From contig NZ_KZ454938.1 of NCBI RefSeq assembly GCF_002797325.1, positions 1,686,267-1,750,266 of the forward strand: a DNA stretch of 64,000 bases, read 5' to 3'. Within the stretch, counting starts at the first letter, position 1, and each line of letters starts with the position of its first letter. Shown piece after piece: positions 49,241-58,378 of this stretch. The stretch comes from Bacillus sp. FJAT-45037 (GTDB lineage: Bacteria; Bacillota; Bacilli; Bacillales; Bacillaceae_D). Position numbers and translations under genes: made by a program. Under the pieces are notes generated by a model that saw nothing but the letters and a program-made list of their open reading frames with translations, was not told the DNA's origin and ran no database searches.

Positions 49241-49549
49241 TTATACTTGCATTCTCATAATTTCCTGATAGGCTTCCATGACCTTATTCCTAACTTCCAC
49301 TGTAGCTTGTAAGGCGATACTTGCTTTCTGTCCTGTTATCATGACATCATGCAAATTATCAATTTCTCCCGCTGCCAATTGTTCAGTTTTTATTGCTGAA
49401 ATATTTTGTAATTCATTCACATTCTGTACCGCTTCACTTAGAGCCGCTTTAAAGGTGTTCTGTGCTTCATTTACCGTTTTCATTGGTTTTTGAATCGTTC
49501 CTACTTGGTTTTGAACCAAAAAGGGCGATGTATTTATGCGGTAATCCAT
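49241..49549 (-). CDS. fliE: Flagellar hook-basal body protein FliE
   Basis: Connects the MS ring to the proximal rod and is the first exported axial protein. The 102-residue protein has the family core NTFKAALSEAVQNVNELQ and the C-terminal HDVMITGQKASIALQATVEV segment ending EIMRMQV. Length matches B. subtilis FliE (106). It lies 13 nt after flgC. Confidence 0.95.
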   Translation of the reverse strand: MDYRINTSPFLVQNQVGTIQKPMKTVNEAQNTFKAALSEAVQNVNELQNISAIKTEQLAAGEIDNLHDVMITGQKASIALQATVEVRNKVMEAYQEIMRMQV

Positions 49550-49562
49550 CTAATTCGACCTC

Positions 49563-50018
49563 CTAACGACCGATTTCTAGTGCTTTCATTAACATATTCT
49601 TGTTGGCATTTAAGGTCGTCACATTGGCTTCATAAGCCCTTGTCGCCGTCATTAAATCCACCATCTCGCGTAACGGGTCTACGTTCGGTAATTCCACGTA
49701 CCCTTCATCATTCGCATCGGGATGTTCAGGGTTATACACTAACTTAAATGGAGTTTGATCTTCAACAATCCCTGACACCTTTACACCGTTACCCACTTCG
49801 TTATTAGTCCCCATGGCTCGGTCTAAAAAGCTGGAGAAAGGATTTTTTCCATTCGGTTCAACAACAACCATTTTCCTGCGATAAGGGACCCACTCACCAT
49901 CAACCATCTGCGCTCTAGTCGTGTCTGCATTGGCCATATTCGCTGAAACCACGTCCATACGTAGACGCTGCGTTGTTAGAGCAGAGGCATTAACATTCAA
50001 ACCATGGAAAATTGACAT
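49563..50018 (-). CDS. flgC: Flagellar rod protein FlgC
   Basis: A proximal rod subunit. The 151-residue protein has the rod N-terminal motif (NVNASALTTQRLRMDVVSAN then ADTTRAQ), the NPEHPDANDEGYVELPNVDP segment, and the C-terminal MVDLMTATRAYEANVTTLNA motif. It starts five bases after flgB; a GGGGG-type ribosome site covers the flgB end. Confidence 0.96.
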   Translation of the reverse strand: MSIFHGLNVNASALTTQRLRMDVVSANMANADTTRAQMVDGEWVPYRRKMVVVEPNGKNPFSSFLDRAMGTNNEVGNGVKVSGIVEDQTPFKLVYNPEHPDANDEGYVELPNVDPLREMVDLMTATRAYEANVTTLNANKNMLMKALEIGR

Positions 50019-50023
50019 CGTTA

Positions 50024-50419
50024 TTAATTCCCCCCTCTAATTGTTGATTGTAAGCCTTGGAATCTACTATTTAACCGTTCGATTAACGCATTATAATAGA
50101 TTTGGTTTTTAGCAAGCTCGGCCATTTCTAAATCAATGTCGACGTTATTTCCATTGTGGTTATAAGTTGTATTCCTGTTTATATCAACTATTGGTTCATT
50201 CGAGCTTTGACTAAAGTTGACATGTTTTTCATTTGTTTTATGCGCTTGTAATTGATTATTCATGGCACTGTTTAATGTATGCTTAAAACTGACTTTTTTT
50301 GCGCTGTAGTTTGGCGTCCCTGCGTTAGCTATATTCTGAGACATTGCATGTTGCCTCATCTGCGAACCATCTAACCCACGCTCAAGCGCTTGAAAAGTTG
50401 AACCAGAAAATAAATTCAT
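50024..50419 (-). CDS. flgB: Flagellar rod protein FlgB
   Basis: A proximal rod subunit and the first gene of the fla/che operon. The 131-residue protein contains LERGLDGSQMRQHAMSQNIA then NAGTPNYSAKKVSF, and the C-terminal ELAKNQIYYNALIERLN. The ATG at 50419 has AAAGGTG 8 nt upstream; an ATG seven codons earlier lacks a ribosome site. The 340-bp region between it and codY should hold the operon promoter. Confidence 0.95.
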   Translation of the reverse strand: MNLFSGSTFQALERGLDGSQMRQHAMSQNIANAGTPNYSAKKVSFKHTLNSAMNNQLQAHKTNEKHVNFSQSSNEPIVDINRNTTYNHNGNNVDIDLEMAELAKNQIYYNALIERLNSRFQGLQSTIRGGN

Positions 50420-50724
50420 TCTCGTCACACCTTTCGACATAATTCTTTTTCATTAGTGATAATTCTGTTTGTATAAACAAAATTATACACATTTTCACAT
50501 AATAATCACTAAGAAAATTGTAATAAATATAAGTCTAAAAGTCTAATGAACATTCGATTAAAGTAGGAATCGATAATAAAGAACCATTAAATTTTGAGTC
50601 CTTTAGTCCGTGTATCCACTACACCTATCATACCATAGTATTATTTGTCGTATTTTCAACCTATGTTATTTACAGTCCGTTTACATATTCTTATGATTTT
50701 CCTCATATATAGACAGAATTCTAC
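50420..50724 (-). promoter_or_regulatory. AT-rich fla/che operon control region
   Basis: No gene is seen here. The best promoter is an extended -10, TG-N-TATGAT, at 50627-50635 without a good -35. A TATAAT at 50482-50487 is a second, weaker candidate. On the minus strand 50505-50519 begins with AATTTTC and resembles half of a CodY box (about five mismatches from AATTTTCWGAAAATT). I found no convincing sigma-D promoter. Confidence 0.4.
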
Positions 50725-50750
50725 AAAAAAAAGACCACCGTGGTGGTCTT
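50725..50750 (-). terminator. Rho-independent terminator after codY
   Basis: AAGACCAC (50731-50738) pairs with GTGGTCTT (50743-50750) around a 4-nt loop, followed by a run of eight T on the minus strand. It separates codY from the fla/che operon. Confidence 0.88.
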
Positions 50751-50778
50751 TTTCCCTCTAAGCATTGAAATACTTATT

Positions 50779-51558
50779 TTATTTTGTTTTAATCTTGTCC
50801 AATTCCATTAGGAACTTATCATTAAGAACTTTAATGTATGTCCCTTTCATACCTAGTGAACGAGATTCAATAACTCCTGCACTTTCTAATTTACGAAGAG
50901 CATTTACGATAACTGAACGAGTAATACCTACACGATCAGCAATTTTACTAGCAACTAATAAGCCTTCTTTTCCATCAAGCTCTTGGAAGATGTGTTCAAC
51001 AGCTTCTAGTTCACTATAAGACAATGAACTAATTGCCATTTGCACGACCGCTTTGCTACGAGCTTCCCCTTCAATTTCTTGAGTCTTCTCATGCAAAATT
51101 TCCATCCCTACCACTGTCGCTCCATACTCAGCTAAGATTAAATCATCGTCATTAAATGAGTCGTTTAAGCGAGCTAAGATAAGTGTCCCTAGACGTTGTC
51201 CACCTCCAAGAATTGGTACAATTGTAGTTAAGCCATGCTGAAATAAATCTTTATTCTCAATAGGGAACGCTGTGTAATCACTATGAATATCAAGGTTTGG
51301 AGAGGTTTCTTCTACTTTAGATAGGCCTCCTGTATACTCTTCAGGGAACTGACGGTCTTCAAGCATTTTTTTCATTCTCTCATTTTCAATCTCTTGTTTA
51401 ATCGAGAATCCAAGTAATTTCCCACGTCGACTAACGACAAAAACATTTGCACTGATGGCATCACGTAGTGTCTCGGCCATGTCCTTAAAATTAACTTGTT
51501 GCCCACCTGATTTTTGTAACATTTCATTAATTTGTCTTGTTCTTGATAATAAATTCAT
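50779..51558 (-). CDS. codY: GTP-sensing global repressor CodY
   Basis: A global regulator that binds GTP and branched-chain amino acids and represses genes for nutrient scavenging, and in B. subtilis also fla/che. The 259-residue protein has the N-terminal GAF ligand domain (about 1-155) and a C-terminal winged helix (about 200-250) with [20 protein letters not shown]. Nearly identical length to B. subtilis CodY (259). It follows hslU by 21 nt and closes the xerC-hslVU-codY operon. Confidence 0.97.
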   Translation of the reverse strand: MNLLSRTRQINEMLQKSGGQQVNFKDMAETLRDAISANVFVVSRRGKLLGFSIKQEIENERMKKMLEDRQFPEEYTGGLSKVEETSPNLDIHSDYTAFPIENKDLFQHGLTTIVPILGGGQRLGTLILARLNDSFNDDDLILAEYGATVVGMEILHEKTQEIEGEARSKAVVQMAISSLSYSELEAVEHIFQELDGKEGLLVASKIADRVGITRSVIVNALRKLESAGVIESRSLGMKGTYIKVLNDKFLMELDKIKTK

Positions 51559-51579
51559 TTCAAATTCCTCCTAGGAAAA

Positions 51580-52980
51580 CTACAAAATATACTGGCTCAA
51601 ATCGCGATTTTTCGCGATAGATGCTAATTTTTCTTCGACATATTCTGGTGTAATGACGATCTCTTCAAGCGTAATATCGCATGCTTCATACGAAAGATCT
51701 TCTAATAATTTTTCAAGCACGGTATGAAGCCTTCTTGCTCCAATATTCTCTGTGTCTTGATTGACCTCCGTTGCAATTTTCGCAATCTTACGAACAGCCT
51801 CGTCAGTAAATGTAACTTTTATACCTTCCGTTTCTAAAAGAGCTGAATATTGTTTGAGTAATGCATTATCAGGCTCTACTAAAATTCGTACAAAATCATC
51901 GACCGTTAGGTTATTTAATTCCACACGAATTGGGAAGCGTCCTTGCAGTTCTGGGATTAAGTCAGATGGTTTGGCAATATGGAAGGCACCGGCTCCAATA
52001 AATAGCATATGATCTGTTTTAACAGCTCCATGCTTTGTTACAATAGTTGATCCTTCAACAATCGGTAAAATATCGCGTTGTACACCTTCTCTTGACACGT
52101 CCGCAGTTTGCTGTGACTTCCCGGCCACTTTATCAATTTCATCAATAAAGATAATTCCAAGCTGCTCAGCTCGTTCGACAGCAACTTGTGTTACTTCATC
52201 CATATCGATTAATTTTTGAGCCTCTTCTTCTGTTAAAATTTTTCTAGCATCAGAAATCGACATCGTACGCTTTTTTCGTTTTTTAGGCATCATACTTCCT
52301 AACATATCTTGCATGTTCATTCCCATTTGTTCCATCCCTGCACCTTGGAACATATCCATGAAACTTTGAGTTTGTTCTTCGACTTCTAAAGTAATCATTC
52401 GATCCTCTAATTCACCTAATGCAAGCTGATGAGCCGCCCTCCGTCTTTGATCTTTCAACGTGGCTTCTTCTACGTTTGTGTCATCTTCTTCGCCTTTTTG
52501 ACCTGGTTGATTACCAAAGATCATTTCAAACGGGTTTTTGTACGACGATGATGGTTTTTTTTTCGAAGGGATTAAAAGCTCAACAATTCGTTCGTTCGCA
52601 CGCTTTAATGCTTCTTCTTTTACCCCATCCATTTTTTCTTCTTTAATGATTCTTACACTTGTTTCAACCAGATCACGAACCATCGACTCTACATCACGAC
52701 CAACGTATCCTACTTCTGTAAATTTCGTTGCCTCGACTTTAATAAATGGCGCTCCGACTAGTTTCGCTAATCGGCGAGCAATTTCTGTTTTACCTACACC
52801 CGTCGGTCCGATCATTAGGATGTTTTTAGGTGTGACTTCATCTCTTAATTTTTCATCAAGCAAACTTCGTCGGTAACGGTTTCGAAGAGCAATTGCAACA
52901 GACTTCTTAGCTCCTTCTTGACCGACAATGTATTGGTTAAGACGTTCGACAATTTCTTTAGGTGTAAGGTTTGAATTCAT
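51580..52980 (-). CDS. hslU: HslUV protease ATPase subunit HslU (ClpY)
   Basis: The AAA+ unfoldase that feeds proteins to HslV. The 466-residue protein has the Walker [10 protein letters not shown] (58-66), Walker [11 protein letters not shown], an inserted I domain (about 110-240), and the C-terminal motif ending SQYIL that docks into HslV. The ATG at 52980 has an AGAGTG ribosome site; twelve upstream codons overlap hslV and lack support. It lies between hslV and codY, as in B. subtilis (clpY). Confidence 0.96.
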   Translation of the reverse strand: MNSNLTPKEIVERLNQYIVGQEGAKKSVAIALRNRYRRSLLDEKLRDEVTPKNILMIGPTGVGKTEIARRLAKLVGAPFIKVEATKFTEVGYVGRDVESMVRDLVETSVRIIKEEKMDGVKEEALKRANERIVELLIPSKKKPSSSYKNPFEMIFGNQPGQKGEEDDTNVEEATLKDQRRRAAHQLALGELEDRMITLEVEEQTQSFMDMFQGAGMEQMGMNMQDMLGSMMPKKRKKRTMSISDARKILTEEEAQKLIDMDEVTQVAVERAEQLGIIFIDEIDKVAGKSQQTADVSREGVQRDILPIVEGSTIVTKHGAVKTDHMLFIGAGAFHIAKPSDLIPELQGRFPIRVELNNLTVDDFVRILVEPDNALLKQYSALLETEGIKVTFTDEAVRKIAKIATEVNQDTENIGARRLHTVLEKLLEDLSYEACDITLEEIVITPEYVEEKLASIAKNRDLSQYIL

Positions 52981-52996
52981 CGAAATCACTCTCCAT

Positions 52997-53548
52997 CTAT
53001 AGAAGTTCTTCCACAACCAAATTCAAATTTGTGTACACACAAATTTCTCCGGCTGTTTCGAGTGCTGCTGTAGCAATTTCCTTTGCAGATAAGTTCGGTG
53101 CGTGTTTTTTTAATGCTCGACCAGCTGATAACGCATAATTGCCACCTGAACCAATGGCTAGTATGCCATCATCTGGTTCAATCACTTCACCTGTACCTGA
53201 AACGAGCAAGACATGTTCTCGGTCCATAACGATGAGCATAGCTTCTAATCGTCTAAGTACCTTGTCACTTCGCCATTCTTTCGCCAGTTCAACTGAAGCT
53301 CTTTGTAAATTGCCATTATACTCTTCAAGACGTGATTCAAATTTCTCAAATAAAGTAAACGCATCTGCCACAGACCCGGCAAATCCAGCTAATACTTTGC
53401 CTTGATAGATTTTACGGACTTTTTTTGCTGTATGCTTCATCACTACAGCATTTCCAAATGTTACTTGCCCGTCACCAGCCATGGCACATTGTCCATTATG
53501 TTGCACGGCAAAAATCGTTGTTGCATGGAACGTCATATCGCCATTCAT
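52997..53548 (-). CDS. hslV: HslUV protease peptidase subunit HslV (ClpQ)
   Basis: The proteasome-beta-like peptidase of the HslUV complex. The 183-residue protein has the fold signatures [28 protein letters not shown] and [16 protein letters not shown]. The Shine-Dalgarno GGAGG supports the ATG at 53548, giving the start [15 protein letters not shown]. In E. coli the catalytic Thr follows Met directly, and B. subtilis ClpQ uses an N-terminal Ser. Here neither sits at position 2, so an N-terminal cleavage or a start at the second ATG (53536) would be needed. Confidence 0.94.
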   Translation of the reverse strand: MNGDMTFHATTIFAVQHNGQCAMAGDGQVTFGNAVVMKHTAKKVRKIYQGKVLAGFAGSVADAFTLFEKFESRLEEYNGNLQRASVELAKEWRSDKVLRRLEAMLIVMDREHVLLVSGTGEVIEPDDGILAIGSGGNYALSAGRALKKHAPNLSAKEIATAALETAGEICVYTNLNLVVEELL

Positions 53549-53582
53549 TTAGTATCCTCCTCATTATCCCCATCATTGTTCC

Positions 53583-54491
53583 CTAAGCTCTTGGGTGATG
53601 ATTTTTATATACATCACGCAACCGATCTTTTGTCACATGCGTGTAGATTTGAGTCGTTGATAACTGTTCATGACCTAATAATTCTTGCACCACACGAAGG
53701 TCCGCGCCGTTGTTTAGCAAGTGTGTAGCAAATGAATGCCTAAGATCATGCGGGCGTACATGTTGATGCAAATTTGCTTGCTGGACTCGTTTTGAGACAA
53801 TGGTTCGAATACTTCGATCGGACAGCGGACCGCCGCGATAATTCAGAAAAAGGTGTTTAGTCTCACCATTCCCCTTTTTTAATAAGTTTACTCTTGCATC
53901 GTTCAAGTATTCCGAAAGTGCATCTATTGCAAACGATCCTACGGGAATATATCGCTCTTTCCGTCCCTTTCCGGTCACAAATACTGTCCCTATATGAAAA
54001 TCAATATCTGAAACGATTAATTGACTACATTCACTCACTCGCATACCAGTTGCATAAATTAGCTCAAGAATGGCTCGATCTCTAAAATCTAGAGGCCCTT
54101 CTCCACTAAATGCCTCAAATAATTGAAGCATTTCTTCTTCATATAAAAATGTTGGCAGTTTCATTGATTTTTTGGGTAAATGTGTTTGGGCAAAAACATT
54201 CTGATCTATATGTTTTTCACGAATTAAAAAATGAAAGAAACTACGCATCGCTGATATTTTCCGTGCTACTGAATTTCTTTTATATGACTGTTCGTGAAGA
54301 GCGGTTAAGTACGAGCGCACAAAAAGTTGCGTCACATCAGTAAATGAGTGACATGTATGCTCATCCATGAACTGACAAAAGTGTTCAATATCTCGTTCAT
54401 AGTGATTAATTGTATGTAAAGAATAGTTTTTTTCGACTTGCAGATAACGAATAAAGGCTCGAATCCAACCTTCTTCAACTTTGATTAACAC
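53583..54491 (-). CDS. xerC: Tyrosine recombinase XerC (CodV)
   Basis: Resolves chromosome dimers at the dif site with XerD. The 302-residue protein has an N-terminal SAM-like domain (about 1-95) and the catalytic domain with all active residues: Arg151 (ATGMRVSE), Lys175, His248 and Arg251 (HDLRHSF), His274 (LGHEQLS) and Tyr283. The start is GTG at 54491 with GAGGTG upstream. It is the housekeeping recombinase, not a phage integrase, judged by its fixed place before hslV. Confidence 0.95.
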   Translation of the reverse strand: MLIKVEEGWIRAFIRYLQVEKNYSLHTINHYERDIEHFCQFMDEHTCHSFTDVTQLFVRSYLTALHEQSYKRNSVARKISAMRSFFHFLIREKHIDQNVFAQTHLPKKSMKLPTFLYEEEMLQLFEAFSGEGPLDFRDRAILELIYATGMRVSECSQLIVSDIDFHIGTVFVTGKGRKERYIPVGSFAIDALSEYLNDARVNLLKKGNGETKHLFLNYRGGPLSDRSIRTIVSKRVQQANLHQHVRPHDLRHSFATHLLNNGADLRVVQELLGHEQLSTTQIYTHVTKDRLRDVYKNHHPRA

Positions 54492-54505
54492 CTATATCAC
54501 CTCAC

Positions 54506-54540
54506 AGAGCTACTAAATTCTATCATGAATTAGTAGCTCT
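54506..54540 (-). repeat. Inverted repeat between trmFO and xerC
   Basis: AGAGCTACTAATTC (54527-54540) and GAATTTAGTAGCTCT (54506-54520) form a 14-bp hairpin with one bulge and a 6-nt loop. No T run follows on the minus strand, so it is not a clear terminator. It lies in the 60-bp gap and may stabilise mRNA or mark processing. Confidence 0.55.
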
Positions 54541-54551
54541 GACAATGACAT

Positions 54552-55859
54552 TTACAATTTTTTCACAAAATTCTGAATTGAACCTAGAGCGCGTGAAGCT
54601 AGCTGTTCATAGCGTTCTTTTTTGTTACGAATACGATTTTCAAGTGGTGGTAATAGACCGAAGTTCGCATTCATTGGTTGGAAATTCTTCGGGTTAGCGG
54701 TTGTAATATAGTTTGCCATGCTCCCAAGAATCGTTTCTTCAGGTAGTGTTACAAGCTCTTTCTCTTCAATCAGTCTAACTGCGTTCAGTCCAGCAATTAA
54801 CCCTGCTGCTGCTGATTCAACATAACCCTCAACACCCGTAATCTGTCCTGCAAAGAAGAGATCCTCACGATCTTTGTACTGATATGTCGGCTTCAACAGA
54901 TTTGGAGAATTAATAAACGTATTACGATGCATCACACCATAACGCACAACTTCTGCATTCTCTAAACCAGGAATCAGCTTCAACACTTCTTTTTGCGGTC
55001 CCCATTTTAAATGAGTTTGGAAACCTACTAAGTTATATAATGTCCCAGATTGATTATCTTGACGGAGTTGAACAACCGCATATGGACGCTTCCCTGTTTC
55101 AGGATGCTCTAGACCTACTGGTTTTAGAGGTCCAAACAACATCGTTTTCTTTCCGCGCTTAGCCATGACCTCAATCGGCATGCATCCTTCAAAGAAAATT
55201 TCTTTTTCAAATTCTTTTAAAGGGACCGTTTCTGCTGAAATTAATGCTTCATAAAAACGATCAAACTCTTCTTCTGTCATAGGACAATTAAGATAGGCTG
55301 CTTCGCCTTTATCATAACGTGACTTTAAATACACTTTCTCACGATCGATAGAGTCGGTTTCAATGATAGGTGCAGCGGCATCATAGAAGTATAAATACTC
55401 TTGACCTGTTAACTCTTGAAGTTTTTTTGATAAATCTTCAGATGTTAATGGACCTGTCGCAATAATCGTAGGTCCTTCCGGAATATCCGAAATTTCTTCA
55501 TTGAATACTGTCACATTTGGGTGATTTTTCACACGATCCGTTACAGCGGCAGCAAATTCATGGCGGTCCACAGCTAAAGCTCCACCAGCAGGAACGCTTG
55601 AGTCATCCGCTGATGCAATAATGACTGAGTCAAGATAACGCATTTCTTGTTTTAGTACACCTACAGCATTTGTTAAACCATTTGCACGAAGGGAGTTACT
55701 ACACACTAATTCAGCAAATTTATCAGTATGATGAGCAGGTGTTTGCTTGACTGGTCTCATCTCATATAAGTGAACGTTAATCCCACGTTTTGCAATTTGC
55801 CAAGCTGCTTCACTACCCGCAAGGCCTGCGCCAATTACGTTTACATGTTGCTGTTTCAT
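54552..55859 (-). CDS. trmFO: tRNA m5U54 methyltransferase TrmFO (folate/FAD-dependent)
   Basis: Methylates U54 of tRNA using methylenetetrahydrofolate and FADH2, the Gram-positive alternative to TrmA. The 435-residue protein has the FAD-binding start [26 protein letters not shown] with a cysteine near residue 50 that is important in the family, [11 protein letters not shown], and the C-terminal second Rossmann segment [18 protein letters not shown]. The ATG at 55859 has GGAGG 8 nt upstream; a GTG five codons earlier overlaps it. Its leader can form a terminator-like stem. Confidence 0.96.
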   Translation of the reverse strand: MKQQHVNVIGAGLAGSEAAWQIAKRGINVHLYEMRPVKQTPAHHTDKFAELVCSNSLRANGLTNAVGVLKQEMRYLDSVIIASADDSSVPAGGALAVDRHEFAAAVTDRVKNHPNVTVFNEEISDIPEGPTIIATGPLTSEDLSKKLQELTGQEYLYFYDAAAPIIETDSIDREKVYLKSRYDKGEAAYLNCPMTEEEFDRFYEALISAETVPLKEFEKEIFFEGCMPIEVMAKRGKKTMLFGPLKPVGLEHPETGKRPYAVVQLRQDNQSGTLYNLVGFQTHLKWGPQKEVLKLIPGLENAEVVRYGVMHRNTFINSPNLLKPTYQYKDREDLFFAGQITGVEGYVESAAAGLIAGLNAVRLIEEKELVTLPEETILGSMANYITTANPKNFQPMNANFGLLPPLENRIRNKKERYEQLASRALGSIQNFVKKL

Positions 55860-55886
55860 ATCAATCGCCTCCACTCTTATTCATTC

Positions 55887-55965
55887 AAAAAGGTCTGAAC
55901 CGATACTATCGCAAGAACAAGAATAGACACATCTCGTTTCGCTCCTGCAAATAGTAGTTCAGACC
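55887..55965 (-). terminator. Long-stem terminator/attenuator before trmFO
   Basis: GGTCTGAAC (55957-55965) pairs with GTTCAGACC (55892-55900), and TACTAT with ATAGTA next to it after a 3-nt bulge. This gives a 15-bp stem around a 41-nt loop. Five T follow on the minus strand, 28 bp before trmFO. It could end topA transcripts or regulate trmFO. Confidence 0.6.
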
Positions 55966-56057
55966 CTTGGTTTTTTCTACTTCAATTGTTATCCATTCTT
56001 TACTTCATGTCGTGAAATAAAACGTATAGCAATTGCTTCAATGAACCATGTAAGGTA

Positions 56058-56075
56058 ATGATCATTCGTGATCAT
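56058..56075 (-). promoter_or_regulatory. Small perfect hairpin in the trmFO leader
   Basis: ATGATCA and TGATCAT form a 7-bp stem with a CGAA loop. It lies just downstream of the candidate trmFO promoter and upstream of the terminator-like stem. Confidence 0.45.
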
Positions 56076-56093
56076 CAAGTATTTGCTTAAATC

Positions 56094-56122
56094 CTAGTAC
56101 ATCATAATACTTTTTTCGTCAA
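56094..56122 (-). promoter_or_regulatory. Possible sigma-A promoter of trmFO
   Basis: On the minus strand TTGACG (56117-56122), a 17-nt spacer and TACTAG (56094-56099). The -35 is good and the -10 is weak. It lies just after the topA stop codon and would give a leader of about 230 nt. Confidence 0.45.
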
Positions 56123-56140
56123 GATTCAACATTAACTTTA

Positions 56141-58213
56141 CTAATTGGATTCTTCTTTATAATCACAAGACGAACATTGAACGTTTACGCCTTTTTTCGT
56201 CTTCTTTTCTACCATCATCTTTTGACACTTAGGACATTCTCGTGAAATTGGTTTATCCCAAGAAATGAATTCACATTCAGGGTAACGATCACACCCGTAG
56301 AACGTACGACGTTTTTTACTTTTACGTTCAACGATATTTCCTTCTTTACAAGTTGGGCATTTTACACCAATGTCTTTTACGATTGCTTTTGTATTTCGAC
56401 ATTCCGGGAAATTTGAGCATGCCATAAACTTACCATAGCGCCCCATTTTGTAAACCATCTCATGTCCGCACTTCTCGCAATCTTCTCCTGCAGGTTCGTC
56501 TTTGATTTCAACTTCCTTCATTTCCTCTTCAGCCACTTTTAAGCGTTTGTCGAATCCTTGATAGAATTGGTCAATAATTTTTACCCATTCGTTATCACCT
56601 TCTTCGACAGAGTCTAAGTCGGTTTCCATCTTCGCCGTAAATTCCACATCAAGAATTTCTGGGAAGAACTCAACGATTAACTCTAATACAATTTCTCCTA
56701 GCTCCGTTGGAATAAATCGTTTTTCTTCTAGAGCGACATAACCACGTTTTTGAATGGTATCAAGCGTTGGAGCATAAGTAGAAGGTCTTCCTATACCAAG
56801 CTCCTCCATCGTTTTTACGAGTCGCGCCTCAGTGTATCTCGGTGGTGGCTGAGTGAAATGTTGATTTGGATCAATGGATTCTTTTTTTACGGTTTGACCT
56901 TCTTCAAGATCTGGTAAGAGACGATCTTCTTCCTTTTTTCCATCATCATTTCCTTCGATGTATACCTTCATAAATCCTGGGAATTTAACTTTCGAACCTG
57001 TTGCTCTAAATAGCACACCTTCATTCGTTAAGTCTACAGACATTGTATCCATAATAGCCGGGGCCATTTCACTTGCTACTAGTCGTTCCCAAATTAATCG
57101 GTACAATCGAAGCTGATCACGAGATAAATACGTTTTTAAGCTTTTTGGATCCTGTACTACAACCGTTGGACGTATCGCTTCATGCGCATCTTGTGATTTT
57201 TTATCTTTCTTCACGGTGCGTTGGCCACTTCGTGTGTATTCTTTTCCATAATTATCTTCAATGTATTGCTTTGTTTCGTTTTGAGCCGTTTCAGAAATTC
57301 TAGTCGAATCTGTACGCATATACGTAATTAGTCCAACGGTTCCTTCTTTTCCGAGGTCAATCCCCTCGTATAATTGCTGGGCAATCATCATTGTCTTTTT
57401 TGCTCTAAAGTTTAACTTACGAGCTGCCTCTTGCTGTAAAGAAGACGTGGTAAATGGTGAAACTGGATTACGTTTACGTTCCTTTTTCTTCACTGACGTC
57501 ACATCAAATGAATCACCTTGAAGCTTTTTTAAAATGGCTTGTACGTCTTCTTCTGATTTCAACTCCTGCTTTTTACCATCAACTCCGTAGAATTTGGCAT
57601 CAAACTGCTCATCATTTAATGAAAATGACCCTGGAATGGTCCAATATTCTTCTGGTATAAACTTCTTAATTTCTTTTTCACGCTCAATAATCATTTTGAC
57701 AGCTACGGATTGTACGCGTCCGGCACTTAAACCTTTTTTCACTTTTTTCCATAGCAACGGACTAATGTTGTAACCAACAAGTCGATCGAGAATTCTTCTT
57801 GCTTGTTGGGCATCTACTAGGTCCATATTTATTTTTCTTGGAGTTTTAAATGCATCTTTAATGGCTTGTTTTGTAATTTCATTAAATACAACTCGACAAT
57901 CTGAATCCTGATCCATGTTGAGGCTATGCGCTAAATGCCATGCAATCGCTTCCCCTTCACGATCCGGGTCAGCCGCTAAGTAAATTCGTTTTACTTTTTT
58001 TGCAGCAGTCTTTAATTCTTTCAACACAGGACCTTTCCCGCGAATCGTAATATACTTTGGTTGAAAATTTTCTTCAACGTCTACTCCCATTTGACTTTTT
58101 GGTAAGTCTCTGACATGTCCCATTGAAGCCTTTACAATGTATTTTTTGCCTAAATATTTACCAATGGTCTTTGCTTTGGCGGGAGATTCAACGATTACTA
58201 AATAATCGGCCAT
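56141..58213 (-). CDS. topA: DNA topoisomerase I
   Basis: Relaxes negative supercoils by a type IA single-strand cut. The 690-residue protein has an N-terminal Toprim domain ([16 protein letters not shown], then [13 protein letters not shown] at about 83-95) and catalytic Tyr298 in [12 protein letters not shown]. The C-terminal region carries three four-cysteine zinc ribbons, starting CEKCGHE, CPTCKEG and CPKCQKM. Length matches B. subtilis TopA (691). It has tandem promoters and follows dprA. Confidence 0.97.
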   Translation of the reverse strand: MADYLVIVESPAKAKTIGKYLGKKYIVKASMGHVRDLPKSQMGVDVEENFQPKYITIRGKGPVLKELKTAAKKVKRIYLAADPDREGEAIAWHLAHSLNMDQDSDCRVVFNEITKQAIKDAFKTPRKINMDLVDAQQARRILDRLVGYNISPLLWKKVKKGLSAGRVQSVAVKMIIEREKEIKKFIPEEYWTIPGSFSLNDEQFDAKFYGVDGKKQELKSEEDVQAILKKLQGDSFDVTSVKKKERKRNPVSPFTTSSLQQEAARKLNFRAKKTMMIAQQLYEGIDLGKEGTVGLITYMRTDSTRISETAQNETKQYIEDNYGKEYTRSGQRTVKKDKKSQDAHEAIRPTVVVQDPKSLKTYLSRDQLRLYRLIWERLVASEMAPAIMDTMSVDLTNEGVLFRATGSKVKFPGFMKVYIEGNDDGKKEEDRLLPDLEEGQTVKKESIDPNQHFTQPPPRYTEARLVKTMEELGIGRPSTYAPTLDTIQKRGYVALEEKRFIPTELGEIVLELIVEFFPEILDVEFTAKMETDLDSVEEGDNEWVKIIDQFYQGFDKRLKVAEEEMKEVEIKDEPAGEDCEKCGHEMVYKMGRYGKFMACSNFPECRNTKAIVKDIGVKCPTCKEGNIVERKSKKRRTFYGCDRYPECEFISWDKPISRECPKCQKMMVEKKTKKGVNVQCSSCDYKEESN

Positions 58214-58256
58214 AACAAGCAGCTCCCTCTCTCGAAGTAAAATTTAAATCTTCCCT

Positions 58257-58286
58257 ATTATTAATCACAGGTTTGCTGTTTGTCAA
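58257..58286 (-). promoter_or_regulatory. topA promoter P2 (proximal)
   Basis: A perfect TTGACA (58281-58286) stands 18 nt upstream of AATAAT (58257-58262) on the minus strand. It lies about 45 bp before the topA start codon. Confidence 0.7.
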
Positions 58287-58294
58287 ACGACAGT

Positions 58295-58323
58295 ATTATA
58301 ATTTTGGTAAAACAACGTGTCTA
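58295..58323 (-). promoter_or_regulatory. topA promoter P1 (distal)
   Basis: TAGACA (58318-58323), a 17-nt spacer and a perfect TATAAT (58295-58300) on the minus strand. Together with P2 it forms a closely spaced tandem pair, which could respond to supercoiling as topA promoters do in other bacteria (inference). Confidence 0.75.
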
Positions 58324-58378
58324 AATGACAAAAAACGACGTAATTATATAGAAGAAACTCGACCTTATTATGACGATC

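Noticed and set aside
50420-50724. Sigma-D promoter upstream of flgB
   Set aside because: I looked for TAAA-N15-GCCGATAT on the minus strand and found no acceptable match.
53583-54491. xerC as a phage or island integrase
   Set aside because: Its place before hslVU-codY and its full XerC pattern fit the housekeeping recombinase. No att repeats or phage genes lie nearby.
55860-56140. T-box or known riboswitch before trmFO
   Set aside because: The T-box consensus (AGGGTGGNACCGCG) and other known cores are absent. Only generic hairpins and a terminator-like stem are visible.
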